37,418 nt of DNA from Clostridia bacterium (GTDB lineage Bacteria > Bacillota > Clostridia > Oscillospirales > CAG-272), in the NCBI GenBank assembly GCA_017464565.1, contig JAFTZH010000051.1:1-37418 (forward strand). Reading direction: 5' to 3'. Position numbers and translations under genes: made by a program. This document shows, piece by piece, positions 21,505 to 29,963 of the stretch (within the stretch, counting starts at the first letter, position 1; every line of letters begins with the position of its first letter). The notes beneath the pieces are model-generated. The model made no database searches. It worked only from the letters and a program-made list of their open reading frames with translations, and was not told where the DNA came from.

Positions 21505-24261
21505 ATGGGACTGATTAATACGATGTTTGGTACTTACAGCGAAAGACAGATAAAGAAATTAAATAAATTCGTTGATTATATAGAATCCTTGGCGCCTAAA
21601 TATAAGGAAATGTCAAATGAGGAGCTTTCGGGAGTTACGGCGGTGCTGCGCGAAAGGCTGGCGAACGGAGAGACTCTTGACGATATATTGGCGGATGCTT
21701 TTGCGGCGATAAGAGAAGCGGACGACCGAATACTCGGAAAAAGACCCTTCCGCGTACAGATTATCGGCGGAATAATTCTTCATCAAGGAAGAATAGCCGA
21801 GATGAAAACGGGAGAGGGAAAAACTCTCGTCGCGACGATGCCCGCGTATCTTAACGCGCTTTCAGGGAAGGGCGTTCACGTCGTTACGGTAAACGATTAT
21901 CTTGCCCGCCGAGACAGCGAGGAGATGGGGCGCGTATATGAGTTTATGGGACTTACTACGGGACTTATAGTTCAGGGTATGTCTCCCGATGACAAAAAGA
22001 AGGCGTATGCGTCGGATATAACTTACGGAACTAATAATGAGTTCGGATTTGATTATCTCCGCGACAATATGGTCGTATATAAAGAAAAAATGGTTCAGCG
22101 GGGTCATAATTTCGCTATCGTGGACGAGGTTGACTCCATATTGATAGACGAAGCGAGAACGCCCTTGATAATTTCGGGTGCGGGAGACAATTCTACCGAT
22201 ATGTACGACAGAGCCGACGCGTTGGCGCGTAAACTTCGCAAATACGTTATAAAGGAAATGGATAATAAGGAGAGCTATGACGATATAGATGCCGATTATA
22301 TCGTTGACGAAAAGGCGAATAACGCTATCCTTACGCCCTCCGGAGCTAAAAAAGCAGAGGAGTTCTTTGCGGTTGAGAACCTTTCGGATTCGGAAAACTC
22401 CGAGATTGCTCATCATATAAATCAAGCTATCCGCGCGCACGGTATAATGAAGCGGGACGTGGACTACGTAGTAAACGAGAACGGCGTAATGATAGTCGAT
22501 ACCTTTACGGGACGTCTTATGCCCGGAAGAAGATATTCAAACGGTCTGCATCAGGCGATTGAGGCTAAAGAGGGAGTTAAGATAGAAAAGGAGAATAAAA
22601 CTCTCGCTACCATTACCTTCCAGAATTATTTCAGAATGTATGCAAAGCTTTCGGGAATGACGGGAACCGCTCTTACCGAGGATAACGAGTTCCGTGAAAT
22701 ATATAGTCTCGACGTCGTTGAGATACCGACGAACAAGCCTATGATAAGAATAGACCATTCGGATATGGTGTTCAAGACTGTAAACGGCAAATACAACGCG
22801 GTAATAGCCGAAATCGTGGCTTGCCACGAGAAAGGTCAGCCTGTGCTCGTGGGTACCGTTTCTATCGACAAATCGGAGGAGCTTTCCCGCAGACTTCGCA
22901 GAGAGGGAATCAAGCACACCGTCCTTAACGCCAAATATCACGACAAAGAAGCGGAGATAGTAGCGCAGGCAGGCAAGCTCGGCGCGGTTACGATATCCAC
23001 CAATATGGCGGGAAGAGGAACCGACATTATGCTTGGCGGAAATCCCGAATATATGGCTAAAAAGGAAATGCGTAAGCTGGAGTTTTCGGAAGAGCTTATA
23101 GCTATGGCGACGGGGACTGCGGAGATTGACGATGAGGCGGTCAAGGAAGCAAGACGGGTCTATAAAGAGCTTTACGAAAAATATAAAGCGGAGATAGCTC
23201 CCGAGGCAGATAAGGTCAGGGAAGCGGGAGGCTTGTTTATTCTCGGTACCGAGAGACACGAGAGCCGCCGAATAGACAATCAGCTCCGAGGACGTTCGGG
23301 ACGTCAGGGCGACCCCGGAGAATCAAGATTTTTCCTCTCTCTTGAGGACGATCTTATGAGACTGTTCGGTTCAGAAAGAATTATGGGCGTTGTGGACAGA
23401 TTGGGACTTGACGAGGATACCCCTATCGACGCTAAACTGCTTTCAAATACGATAGAGAACGCGCAGAAGCGTATTGAGGACAGCAACTTCAAGAGACGTA
23501 AGTACGTTCTTACCTACGACGACGTTATGAATCAGCAGAGAAATCTCATATATAAGCAGAGAAACGACGTTCTTAACGGTGAGGATATCAGTCAGACTAT
23601 ACGCAAGATGATAACCGATACCATTACGGAAGCTGTTGATACCTTCTTGCAGGGAGATGCCTCGGAGCACTGGGATTTTGCGGGACTGCGCGAGCATTAC
23701 AAGGGAATATTGACTTCTCCCGAGGATTTTGATTATTCGGAAAAGGAGCTTAAGGCTCTGAAAAAGGACGACGTATGCGATATGCTTTGCGAGCGCGCGG
23801 CAAATCTTTACGAGGAAAAGGCTGAGCTTTTGGGCGAGGAGAGGTTCAGAGAGCTTGAGAGAGCCATTCTTCTTCAGAACGTTGACCGCAATTGGATGGA
23901 CCATATTGACGCTATGGACGATCTCAAGGATACGATAAGGCTTCAATCGTACGCGCAAAGAGACCCCGTAAACGAATACAGAATATTGGGTGCGGATATG
24001 TTTGACGCTATGGTTGACGACATCAGAAACAAGACCGTGAGAATGATACTCTCGATTACCTTGAGAACACCCGATGTCAAACGTGTTCAGCTTGCGAAGC
24101 CTCTTCAGGAGGGCTTTGAGGGCGCAGTAAAGAAACAGCCCAAAAGAGTCAATATTACCAAAAAAGCCGAGGCGTCGGTGGGAAGAAACGATTTGTGTCC
24201 GTGCGGAAGCGGTAAAAAATACAAGAAATGCTGCGGCGCTCCGGGTAAAGAGAATAATTAA
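21505..24261 (+). CDS. secA: Preprotein translocase ATPase SecA
   Basis: The motor that pushes unfolded secretory proteins through SecYEG, powered by ATP. 918 residues with the standard order: Walker A KTGEGKT (101-107), TVNDYLARRD, Walker B VDEVDSILIDEARTPLIISG, preprotein cross-linking region, TGTALTE, second nucleotide domain with TNMAGRGTDIMLGG and RGRSGRQGDPG, helical scaffold QNVDRNWMDHIDAMD, and a C-terminal zinc-binding SecB-type tail CPCGSGKKYKKCC. I chose ATG 21505 because CGGAGGT lies between it and an upstream in-frame ATG at 21490. It is the first gene of a unit continuing into two membrane protein genes with no terminator between. Confidence 0.98.
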   Translation: MGLINTMFGTYSERQIKKLNKFVDYIESLAPKYKEMSNEELSGVTAVLRERLANGETLDDILADAFAAIREADDRILGKRPFRVQIIGGIILHQGRIAEMKTGEGKTLVATMPAYLNALSGKGVHVVTVNDYLARRDSEEMGRVYEFMGLTTGLIVQGMSPDDKKKAYASDITYGTNNEFGFDYLRDNMVVYKEKMVQRGHNFAIVDEVDSILIDEARTPLIISGAGDNSTDMYDRADALARKLRKYVIKEMDNKESYDDIDADYIVDEKANNAILTPSGAKKAEEFFAVENLSDSENSEIAHHINQAIRAHGIMKRDVDYVVNENGVMIVDTFTGRLMPGRRYSNGLHQAIEAKEGVKIEKENKTLATITFQNYFRMYAKLSGMTGTALTEDNEFREIYSLDVVEIPTNKPMIRIDHSDMVFKTVNGKYNAVIAEIVACHEKGQPVLVGTVSIDKSEELSRRLRREGIKHTVLNAKYHDKEAEIVAQAGKLGAVTISTNMAGRGTDIMLGGNPEYMAKKEMRKLEFSEELIAMATGTAEIDDEAVKEARRVYKELYEKYKAEIAPEADKVREAGGLFILGTERHESRRIDNQLRGRSGRQGDPGESRFFLSLEDDLMRLFGSERIMGVVDRLGLDEDTPIDAKLLSNTIENAQKRIEDSNFKRRKYVLTYDDVMNQQRNLIYKQRNDVLNGEDISQTIRKMITDTITEAVDTFLQGDASEHWDFAGLREHYKGILTSPEDFDYSEKELKALKKDDVCDMLCERAANLYEEKAELLGEERFRELERAILLQNVDRNWMDHIDAMDDLKDTIRLQSYAQRDPVNEYRILGADMFDAMVDDIRNKTVRMILSITLRTPDVKRVQLAKPLQEGFEGAVKKQPKRVNITKKAEASVGRNDLCPCGSGKKYKKCCGAPGKENN

Positions 24262-24287
24262 TTTTTGAAAGTAGAGATAAAAACAAG

Positions 24288-25007
24288 GTGGGTTTCGGAC
24301 TTTTATTCATAGGATATTTTATAACTTATATTATGGCGTTAAATTCCATAGGTCCCGTTTTCAGATTGGTTGGATACGCCATTATGTGCCGAGCAACGGG
24401 CAAGCTTTCCGAATATGACGGAAAATTTAAATTCGCGCAAATCGGCAGTATCGTTTTGATAGTATTTTCGGCAGTGGATTCTATTGTTGAAGCCGTAGCT
24501 TTTTTGCACGAAAATTTAATATTGGAGTCAAATCCAGTTGAAAATTTGCCTATAGAAATTATATTGGATTTTGAATCCGTCGTTGTCTTCGTGTACCACG
24601 TTCTCCTGCTTCTTGCTATCCGCAGTATAGCCAAAGAGACCGACGTACATAAGATAACTGTGAGTGTCGGAAGTGATTTCTTCTTTATAGGACTTTATTA
24701 TTTGTTAAGTATAATAGGCTATATTCCGTTTCCTTTTCAGGAATCTTACGTTCAGAATATGGGCTTGCCGCTCGTGATTTTGTATCTCGTCTGGATAATA
24801 TTTGACCTCAAGCTTATATTTTCCTGCTATGTGTATATATGCGACGAGCAGGACGTCGATATGGAGAGAAAGCCGTCGAGATTTGCTTTTGTAAACAAAT
24901 TCAGAGCCGCGTTTGAACAAAAACAGCAACGCGCAAAAGAGGAGTCTGACAAGTATAAGCGAGAAAAAGCGGAAGCCCGCAGAAACAGAAAAAACGGTAA
25001 AAAATAA
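24288..25007 (+). CDS. Uncharacterised multi-pass membrane protein
   Basis: A 239-residue protein beginning with GTG (MGFGLLFIGYFITYIM). It has about five or six hydrophobic segments up to residue ~190, then a basic cytoplasmic tail full of Lys, Arg, Glu and Gln (EQKQQRAKEESDKYKREKAE) that looks like a charged helix or coiled coil. I do not recognise a named domain. The ribosome-binding site is weak (AAGG just before the GTG). It lies 26 bases after secA and 16 bases before another membrane protein gene, so the three are probably co-transcribed. An envelope or secretion-related role is only an inference from position. Confidence 0.75.
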   Translation: MGFGLLFIGYFITYIMALNSIGPVFRLVGYAIMCRATGKLSEYDGKFKFAQIGSIVLIVFSAVDSIVEAVAFLHENLILESNPVENLPIEIILDFESVVVFVYHVLLLLAIRSIAKETDVHKITVSVGSDFFFIGLYYLLSIIGYIPFPFQESYVQNMGLPLVILYLVWIIFDLKLIFSCYVYICDEQDVDMERKPSRFAFVNKFRAAFEQKQQRAKEESDKYKREKAEARRNRKNGKK

Positions 25008-25023
25008 AAAAGGAGATACTTTT

Positions 25024-26418
25024 GTGAGTTCACAAGATATAACGACCGAAAAAAAAGATAAGACGGTGAAAATGAATTTCAAGCTTATTTTAATTTCTTT
25101 TATATTCCTTTTTAATGCAAATATCAACGTTATTGATGTTTTTCCCGATATCATAGGATATTTGATACTGTTTTTTGCCCTCGTTCGTTTGTCCGACCTC
25201 AATGAAGATATTGCGGACGCATATAAATTTTTTCGTTATATGCTGATAGTTGAAGCGGCTAAAATATTATCTATATTGTGGGTTTTCGGATTGTCGCAGC
25301 GTGATGAACAAAATACGGGAACTCTTTTGATAGCCTTCGTCTTTTCGGTACTTGACGTTATAATACTTTTTAATGCCTTCAATAAGCTTTTCTCGGGACT
25401 TATCTCTTTGGGCTATAAGCACCCAAACACCTCGGTGCTTGCGGGAAAGAAAGCAAACGGAAGGTCTTATACCGAAAAGATGAGATCGTTTACGCTGTTT
25501 TTTATCGTGTTCAGAGCGGCGATGTCGGTGTTGCCCGAATTTTCAAACCTTGCTTCATACGGGTACGACGAGTCGAGCAGAACTATAAACTTATATGAAT
25601 ATATCGGTCTTATGCGGGGAATGAGCTTCGTTTTGGTTACGGTGGTCGGTGTCGTTTGGCTCGTCAAAATTATACGTTACTTTTTCCGTATAAACAAAGA
25701 TACTGAATTTTGCTCGTCTCTGTCGAACGCTTACGCCTGCGAAATACTTCCTAAAAAAAGCCTGTTTATAAGACGGAATCTGGCGGCGGTATTTTTCTTA
25801 TTCGTTGCGGCATCGGTCTTTATGATTGATTTCAGAGTAGAATATTTTAACTTGATTCCGGATTTTGTAGGAGCGCTTTTGTTTACGCTGGGATTTTTCA
25901 TTTCCGTAAAAAACGTCACCTTGAAAAAAGCGTGGGTTCGTATAATCCCCGTTATATACGTTCTTACTTCGGTATTGGCGTACGTAAGCGAGCTTACTTT
26001 CTTTGATAAATATTATTACGGGGCTATATACAGAAACGCAGAAGCTTACAAGGCTTACTGTGTAATGTGTGCCTTTTCAGTGCTGAATATCTTGGTATTT
26101 GCTTTTACGTCAGTGCTTTTGATATGCTGCTTGAGAAATGTAATAATAAATCACACGGGATTCGTATACGGTACCGACGCGCAAAAGGACTCGGAGAGAA
26201 TTGCCGCGTATCACAGGGAATCGCAAAGGAAGCTCATCTTTTTGACAGTTACGTCCGTAATAATGATAGCGGCAGATATCTTTTACACCTTTTTCGCAGT
26301 GAAGTATGGTTTCGCGGGAGCTATAAGCGTTTTGGCAAGTATACTGTTTTTCGTTTCGGTTTTAAAGGTTACACAGGACATTTCGGAAGATATAGAAACA
26401 AAATATATGCTGGACTAA
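25024..26418 (+). CDS. Uncharacterised membrane protein with an internal duplication
   Basis: A 464-residue protein with about ten hydrophobic segments. I chose GTG 25024 because AGGAGA lies eight bases upstream; the frame stays open further upstream, but that part overlaps the preceding gene. Two regions resemble each other: NINVIDVFPDIIGYLILFFA (residues ~33-52) and VEYFNLIPDFVGALLFTLGF (~272-291). They share a PD-x-x-G pattern on a membrane helix, which points to two homologous halves. The PD-[IF]-[IV]-G motif is one I associate with uncharacterised Clostridia membrane proteins. No enzyme or transporter signature is visible. It is last in the secA unit, closed by a strong terminator. Confidence 0.75.
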   Translation: MSSQDITTEKKDKTVKMNFKLILISFIFLFNANINVIDVFPDIIGYLILFFALVRLSDLNEDIADAYKFFRYMLIVEAAKILSILWVFGLSQRDEQNTGTLLIAFVFSVLDVIILFNAFNKLFSGLISLGYKHPNTSVLAGKKANGRSYTEKMRSFTLFFIVFRAAMSVLPEFSNLASYGYDESSRTINLYEYIGLMRGMSFVLVTVVGVVWLVKIIRYFFRINKDTEFCSSLSNAYACEILPKKSLFIRRNLAAVFFLFVAASVFMIDFRVEYFNLIPDFVGALLFTLGFFISVKNVTLKKAWVRIIPVIYVLTSVLAYVSELTFFDKYYYGAIYRNAEAYKAYCVMCAFSVLNILVFAFTSVLLICCLRNVIINHTGFVYGTDAQKDSERIAAYHRESQRKLIFLTVTSVIMIAADIFYTFFAVKYGFAGAISVLASILFFVSVLKVTQDISEDIETKYMLD

Positions 26419-26420
26419 CA

Positions 26421-26453
26421 AAAAAACGCCTTTCAGTTGAAAGGCGTTTTTTT
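26421..26453. terminator. Bidirectional terminator between convergent units
   Basis: A perfect 15-bp stem (26421-26435 with 26438-26452) whose outer pairs are A6/T6, giving T-runs in both directions. It lies between the stop codons of the membrane protein gene and folC. Confidence 0.92.
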
Positions 26454-26454
26454 G

Positions 26455-27726
26455 TTATAGCTTGTTAAATTCTTCGATAAGCTCGGAATACATATAAAGC
26501 GAACCGAGACATACAAGGGGAGTATCGTTGTTTTTTGCCTCTGATACCGCTGTTTTCAGCGCGTCGGAAATTTTATCAAACGGCGCGGCTTTCACACCGT
26601 GCGCCGACAGGACTGAGGCGTATTCTTTGGCGTTCAGCGCTCTTGGATTGTTCGGAGTAACGGTAAAGGCACGCGACGCTACCGTCGAGAGATCCGCGGC
26701 AATTCCGCCGTAATCCTTATCCTTCATAACTCCCGATAAAACGTATACTTTATTTTCTTTAAAGTATTCCTTTATACTTTTGACCGCCGCTTCGATTCCT
26801 TCGGGATTGTGCGCTCCGTCGTATATTATTATAGGGTCTTTTGATATAAGCTCGAACCTTGCGTGCCATACGGCAGTCTCAAGTCCTTTGCGAAGGTCTG
26901 CTTCTGAAATTTTGAGTCCGCCCGCTTTCAGTATTTCAAACGCTGAAATAACGTTTGCGGCGTTGAGCGTTTGATAGGTTCCGAGCAGGTTTATCTTTAA
27001 ATTTTTTAAGTTGCCAAAATCGAAGGTCGTTCCGTCCAGCGTGGCGTTAAGGTTGGCAAGGGAAGTTCTGTCGGTGCTGTAAAAGGGAGCGTTTTTTTCA
27101 GCGGCAGTCCTGCGTATTACTTCGTATGCCGTTTTATCGTTTCCTCCGAAAAGAATCGGAACACCTTGTTTAATTATGCCTGCTTTTTCATAAGCTATTT
27201 TTTCAACGGTATCTCCGAGATACGCGGTGTGGTCAAGAGAAATTCCCGTTATTACCGACAGGAGAGGCGTTTCTATTATGTTTGTAGAATCAAGCCTTCC
27301 GCCCATACCCGTTTCGAGTATTACGATATCGCACCCGCGGCGCTTAAAATACTCGAATCCAATAGCGGTAATAAGTTCAAATTCCGTAGGCTTTTCTTCC
27401 ATAGCGTCGGCAAATGGGCGAACGTATGAGGTTATCTCGGCAAGCTCGCCGTCGGATATAGGAGATCCGTTAAAGCATATTCTTTCGTTGAAAAATCTTA
27501 TATACGGAGAGGTGAAAAGCCCCGTCTTATATCCTGCCTCGCGCAAGACAGAGTCAAGCATTGAGCAAAAAGAGCCTTTACCGTTAGTTCCCGCTACGTG
27601 TATAAATTTTAAATTACTTTGCGGCTCTCCAAGCATTTGGCAGAGCTTTCGTATTCTTTCAAGCCCCGGCTTGCAGAAGCACCAATTTATTGAATGGATA
27701 TAATCTATCGCTTCGGAATAGTTCAT
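26455..27726 (-). CDS. folC: Folylpolyglutamate synthase / dihydrofolate synthase
   Basis: Adds glutamate residues to folates, which keeps them in the cell, and in bifunctional forms also makes dihydrofolate from dihydropteroate. A Mur-ligase-fold enzyme of 423 residues: P-loop HVAGTNGKGS (43-52), TGLFTSPYIRFFNERI (the omega loop), ETGMGGRLDSTNI, GISLDHTAYLGDTVEKIAYE, and YDGAHNPEGIEA in the C-terminal domain. Co-transcribed 17 bases after folT behind the same THF riboswitch, so it is likely repressed when tetrahydrofolate is plentiful. AAAGGCG precedes the ATG. Whether it has both activities cannot be told by eye. Confidence 0.95.
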   Translation of the reverse strand: MNYSEAIDYIHSINWCFCKPGLERIRKLCQMLGEPQSNLKFIHVAGTNGKGSFCSMLDSVLREAGYKTGLFTSPYIRFFNERICFNGSPISDGELAEITSYVRPFADAMEEKPTEFELITAIGFEYFKRRGCDIVILETGMGGRLDSTNIIETPLLSVITGISLDHTAYLGDTVEKIAYEKAGIIKQGVPILFGGNDKTAYEVIRRTAAEKNAPFYSTDRTSLANLNATLDGTTFDFGNLKNLKINLLGTYQTLNAANVISAFEILKAGGLKISEADLRKGLETAVWHARFELISKDPIIIYDGAHNPEGIEAAVKSIKEYFKENKVYVLSGVMKDKDYGGIAADLSTVASRAFTVTPNNPRALNAKEYASVLSAHGVKAAPFDKISDALKTAVSEAKNNDTPLVCLGSLYMYSELIEEFNKL

Positions 27727-27743
27727 TTGAACGCCTTTCTGCT

Positions 27744-28304
27744 TCAGTTATAAAGAATAGAATCTATTTGCGACGATACGGCTTTGTTTTTCAAAATTAT
27801 ATATATAAGAAAATATTCGATAATTCCTATGATGACGTAATTGAGCAATCTCCAAAGCATAAGCTCGATAAAAGGGAAGTCGTACCATTTTGCAAGCCCC
27901 ACGGTTTTTATAACGACGGAGCCTATAACGTGCGAAAGCGCTACCGATATCCCAAGCTTCAGCCCGAGCGGAGAACTCTTCATAATATACGAAGCGGTTC
28001 CGCTTATAAAGCCTATCGAAACTGCTCCGAGCATAACCAATGGGTTTATTGCGTAACCTACGAGAATACAGCCGAGAAGGTCAGAAAGCAATCCAACGAG
28101 CGCTCCCATAAGAGGACCGAAAAGAAATCCCGACATAATTATGGGGAGATTTTCAAAGCTGAAGCGCAGTATCTGACCTACGGGTATTGCGAGATATTTA
28201 CCGCAGATTATGCTCAGCGCTATAAAAAGCGCTGAGCAGGCAATTACCTTGACGTTTTTGAATACCGCGAAGTATGACGGTATACGGGTGCTGTTTTTTG
28301 ACAT
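27744..28304 (-). CDS. folT: Folate ECF transporter S component FolT
   Basis: The substrate-binding membrane subunit of an energy-coupling factor transporter; it captures folate and relies on EcfA, EcfA' and EcfT encoded elsewhere. 186 residues, about six membrane helices: an N-terminal helix with ALFIALSIICGKY, the loop VGQILRFSFENLPIIMSG (RFSFENLPI is typical of FolT), FGPLMGALVGLLSDLLGC, and a C-terminal helix with RLLNYVIIGIIEYFL. The folate assignment is supported by the THF riboswitch upstream and folC downstream. The ribosome-binding site is inside a regulatory hairpin. Confidence 0.93.
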   Translation of the reverse strand: MSKNSTRIPSYFAVFKNVKVIACSALFIALSIICGKYLAIPVGQILRFSFENLPIIMSGFLFGPLMGALVGLLSDLLGCILVGYAINPLVMLGAVSIGFISGTASYIMKSSPLGLKLGISVALSHVIGSVVIKTVGLAKWYDFPFIELMLWRLLNYVIIGIIEYFLIYIILKNKAVSSQIDSILYN

Positions 28305-28350
28305 AAAAAATCCTCCTTTTCCTCAAATCATAGGCTTAAGGAAAAGAAGG
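28305..28350 (-). promoter_or_regulatory. Expression platform: hairpin that hides the folT ribosome-binding site
   Basis: On the minus strand CCTTCTTTTCCT (28350-28339) pairs with AGGAAAAGGAGG (28323-28312), 11 of 12 Watson-Crick plus one G-U. This buries the GGAGG. ATTTTTT follows the stem and runs straight into the ATG, so the hairpin could also act as an intrinsic terminator. An upstream AAGG just after the aptamer can compete for the CCTT of the left arm. Confidence 0.7.
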
Positions 28351-28374
28351 CGACTGTCCGACCTTATGCCGTAT

Positions 28375-28478
28375 GAAGCGGGATGCAGAATACAAACCGC
28401 AAGCGAAGCGTCGCTTTTCGTCTTGGCGGCAACTCCCCGTCCGTCAAGCACTTTACGCCTGTATTCTTACTCTTCTGT
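28375..28478 (-). ncRNA. Tetrahydrofolate (THF) riboswitch
   Basis: The minus-strand leader contains the recognisable THF aptamer (folT motif). It shows AGAGTAAG, GGCGTAAAGTGC, ACGGGGAGTTGCCGCC and, at the 3' side, GCATCCCGCTTC. The P2 helix AGAATACA/TGTATTCT (28460-28467 with 28387-28394) is perfect. It precedes folT-folC, the family's usual genes. Binding of tetrahydrofolate is expected to lower expression. Confidence 0.9.
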
Positions 28479-28487
28479 ACGAAATTT

Positions 28488-28538
28488 TGTGATTTATAAT
28501 CACAGTGTATATTATAGCACAAAAAAAGCCGTTGTCAA
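28488..28538 (-). promoter_or_regulatory. Promoter of folT-folC with a palindrome at the start site
   Basis: On the minus strand: TTGACA (28533-28538), 16-base spacer, TATAAT (28511-28516). A perfect 7-bp inverted repeat TGTGATT/AATCACA with a three-base centre (28488-28504) covers the predicted transcription start, a position where a repressor could act or a 5' hairpin could protect the RNA. Confidence 0.7.
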
Positions 28539-28561
28539 TAGTCTAAAAAATAATTTTTAAG

Positions 28562-28597
28562 CAAAAATACGGAGGCATAAAAACCATACCTCCGTAT
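28562..28597 (-). terminator. Terminator of hom
   Basis: A 9-bp stem ATACGGAGG/CCTCCGTAT (28567-28575 with 28589-28597) with a 13-base loop. On the minus strand it is followed by TTTTTG. It lies 14 bases beyond the hom stop codon. Confidence 0.85.
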
Positions 28598-28610
28598 CTT
28601 TTTATATGAT

Positions 28611-29810
28611 TTATATTTTTCTGAATACCGACAAAACGGTATCCTTGTTTTCGGAAGCTATTTTATCCGCAAGCTCTTCGGAGATGCTTTCGGTCATATA
28701 GGCGTAAACACTCTCAGCCGCGGCCTCCGAGATTATCGCGATATCGTTCGGGAAAGCGAGCTTTTCGGAAGATATAAATACTCTCTCCGAGCAGAATTTT
28801 TCAAAGCTTGCGAGGTCTGTATCGGCAGCGGCATCCCAAGCTATCGTTTTAGGCTCTACATCGCGGTGAGCGATAACGTCGATTATATCGGCAACTACCG
28901 CGCTGGCAGTGGGGAGCTTTCCTGCTCCGGGACCGTAGAACATAACCTCTCCGACCATATTCGCGTCGATAAGTATTCCGTTAAAGACGTCGTCTATACG
29001 GCTGAGGGGATTTGATTTCTGAACCATACAAGGCGATACGAAAGCGGTGAGTCCTTCGGGGGATACGTGTGCTTGTGCGATAAGCTTTATCGAACAGCCG
29101 AGAGATTCCGCAAGCTTCGTGTCGAGCAGGGAAATTTTAGAAATACCTTCGGTATATATAGCTTTGGGAGAAATAAGCTTTCCGCAGGCAAGAGCCGCCA
29201 GAATTACTATTTTTCTCGCGGCGTCTATTCCGTCAACGTCGGCAGAGGGATTGGCTTCCGCGTATCCGAGCTTCTGCGCTTCCGAAAGAGCGTCGGAAAA
29301 GCTTGCCCCCTTGTCTCTCATTTTCGTGAGTATATAGTTAGTGGTACCGTTAAGTATACCGCAAATTCTCGTTATTTTATTTGAAGCAAGGTCGTTTATG
29401 ATAGGTCTGATGACGGGGATTCCGCCGCCGACACTTGCCTCAAACAAGTATCTTACGCCGTTTTTGGCGGCGATGGAGCAAAGCTCGACTCCGAAATTCG
29501 AAACCACTTCTTTGTTGGAGGTTATGACGCTTTTTCCTGCCTCAAGGCACGCCTTTGAAAAATCGTAAGCAGGATGCGAGCCTCCCATCATTTCAGCAAC
29601 TATAGCAACCTCGGGGTCGTTAAGTATAACGTTGAAATCGTGTACTATAAGATTGGCAAAAGGGCTGTTCGGAAAGTCTCTCAAATCAAGTATATATTTT
29701 ATACTGTATTCACAGCCGAGTCGTTCCTCTATTATTTTTTTGTTTTCGGTGAGTACTTCGGCGGTTCCGCTTCCGACGACACCGAATCCGAGAATAGCTA
29801 TTTTTACCAT
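28611..29810 (-). CDS. hom: Homoserine dehydrogenase
   Basis: Reduces aspartate semialdehyde to homoserine with NAD(P)H, the branch point to threonine and methionine. 399 residues: N-terminal Rossmann motif ILGFGVVGSG (residues ~5-14), MMGGSHPAYDF, VITSNKEVVSNFG, the substrate block GGGIPVIRPIINDLASN, GILNGTTNYILTKM, the catalytic region LGYAEANPSADVDGIDAARK, and a shortened regulatory part without a clear ACT signature at the C-terminus. I place the start at the second ATG (29810); the first, at 29822, overlaps the only ribosome-binding site AAGGA. A single-gene unit; no threonine synthase or homoserine kinase is adjacent. Confidence 0.96.
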   Translation of the reverse strand: MVKIAILGFGVVGSGTAEVLTENKKIIEERLGCEYSIKYILDLRDFPNSPFANLIVHDFNVILNDPEVAIVAEMMGGSHPAYDFSKACLEAGKSVITSNKEVVSNFGVELCSIAAKNGVRYLFEASVGGGIPVIRPIINDLASNKITRICGILNGTTNYILTKMRDKGASFSDALSEAQKLGYAEANPSADVDGIDAARKIVILAALACGKLISPKAIYTEGISKISLLDTKLAESLGCSIKLIAQAHVSPEGLTAFVSPCMVQKSNPLSRIDDVFNGILIDANMVGEVMFYGPGAGKLPTASAVVADIIDVIAHRDVEPKTIAWDAAADTDLASFEKFCSERVFISSEKLAFPNDIAIISEAAAESVYAYMTESISEELADKIASENKDTVLSVFRKI

Positions 29811-29851
29811 TATTGATACCATTCCTTGTCAATATTAATTATAATAGATAT

Positions 29852-29880
29852 ATAATACCACATTTCAGATGAAAATGCAA
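29852..29880 (-). promoter_or_regulatory. Promoter of hom
   Basis: On the minus strand: TTGCAT, 17-base spacer, TATTAT. Its -35 lies only seven bases from the -35 of the divergent DUF4364 promoter. Confidence 0.65.
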
Positions 29881-29887
29881 ATATATA

Positions 29888-29916
29888 TTGAAAAAAATTT
29901 AAAAATATGATAAAAT
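29888..29916 (+). promoter_or_regulatory. Promoter of the DUF4364 gene
   Basis: TTGAAA, 17-base spacer, TAAAAT, back to back with the hom promoter; the leader is about 40 bases with CGGAGG as ribosome-binding site. Confidence 0.65.
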
Positions 29917-29963
29917 ATCTTGGTAAAATTTCACGATATTAAAAAAAATACGGAGGTAACGTT

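Noticed and set aside
22537..23259. Minus-strand frame of 240 codons inside secA
   Set aside because: Antisense shadow without start signals.
24913..25023. Upstream extension of the second membrane protein gene
   Set aside because: It overlaps the preceding gene and would put a charged tail before the first membrane segment; AGGAGA points to the GTG at 25024.
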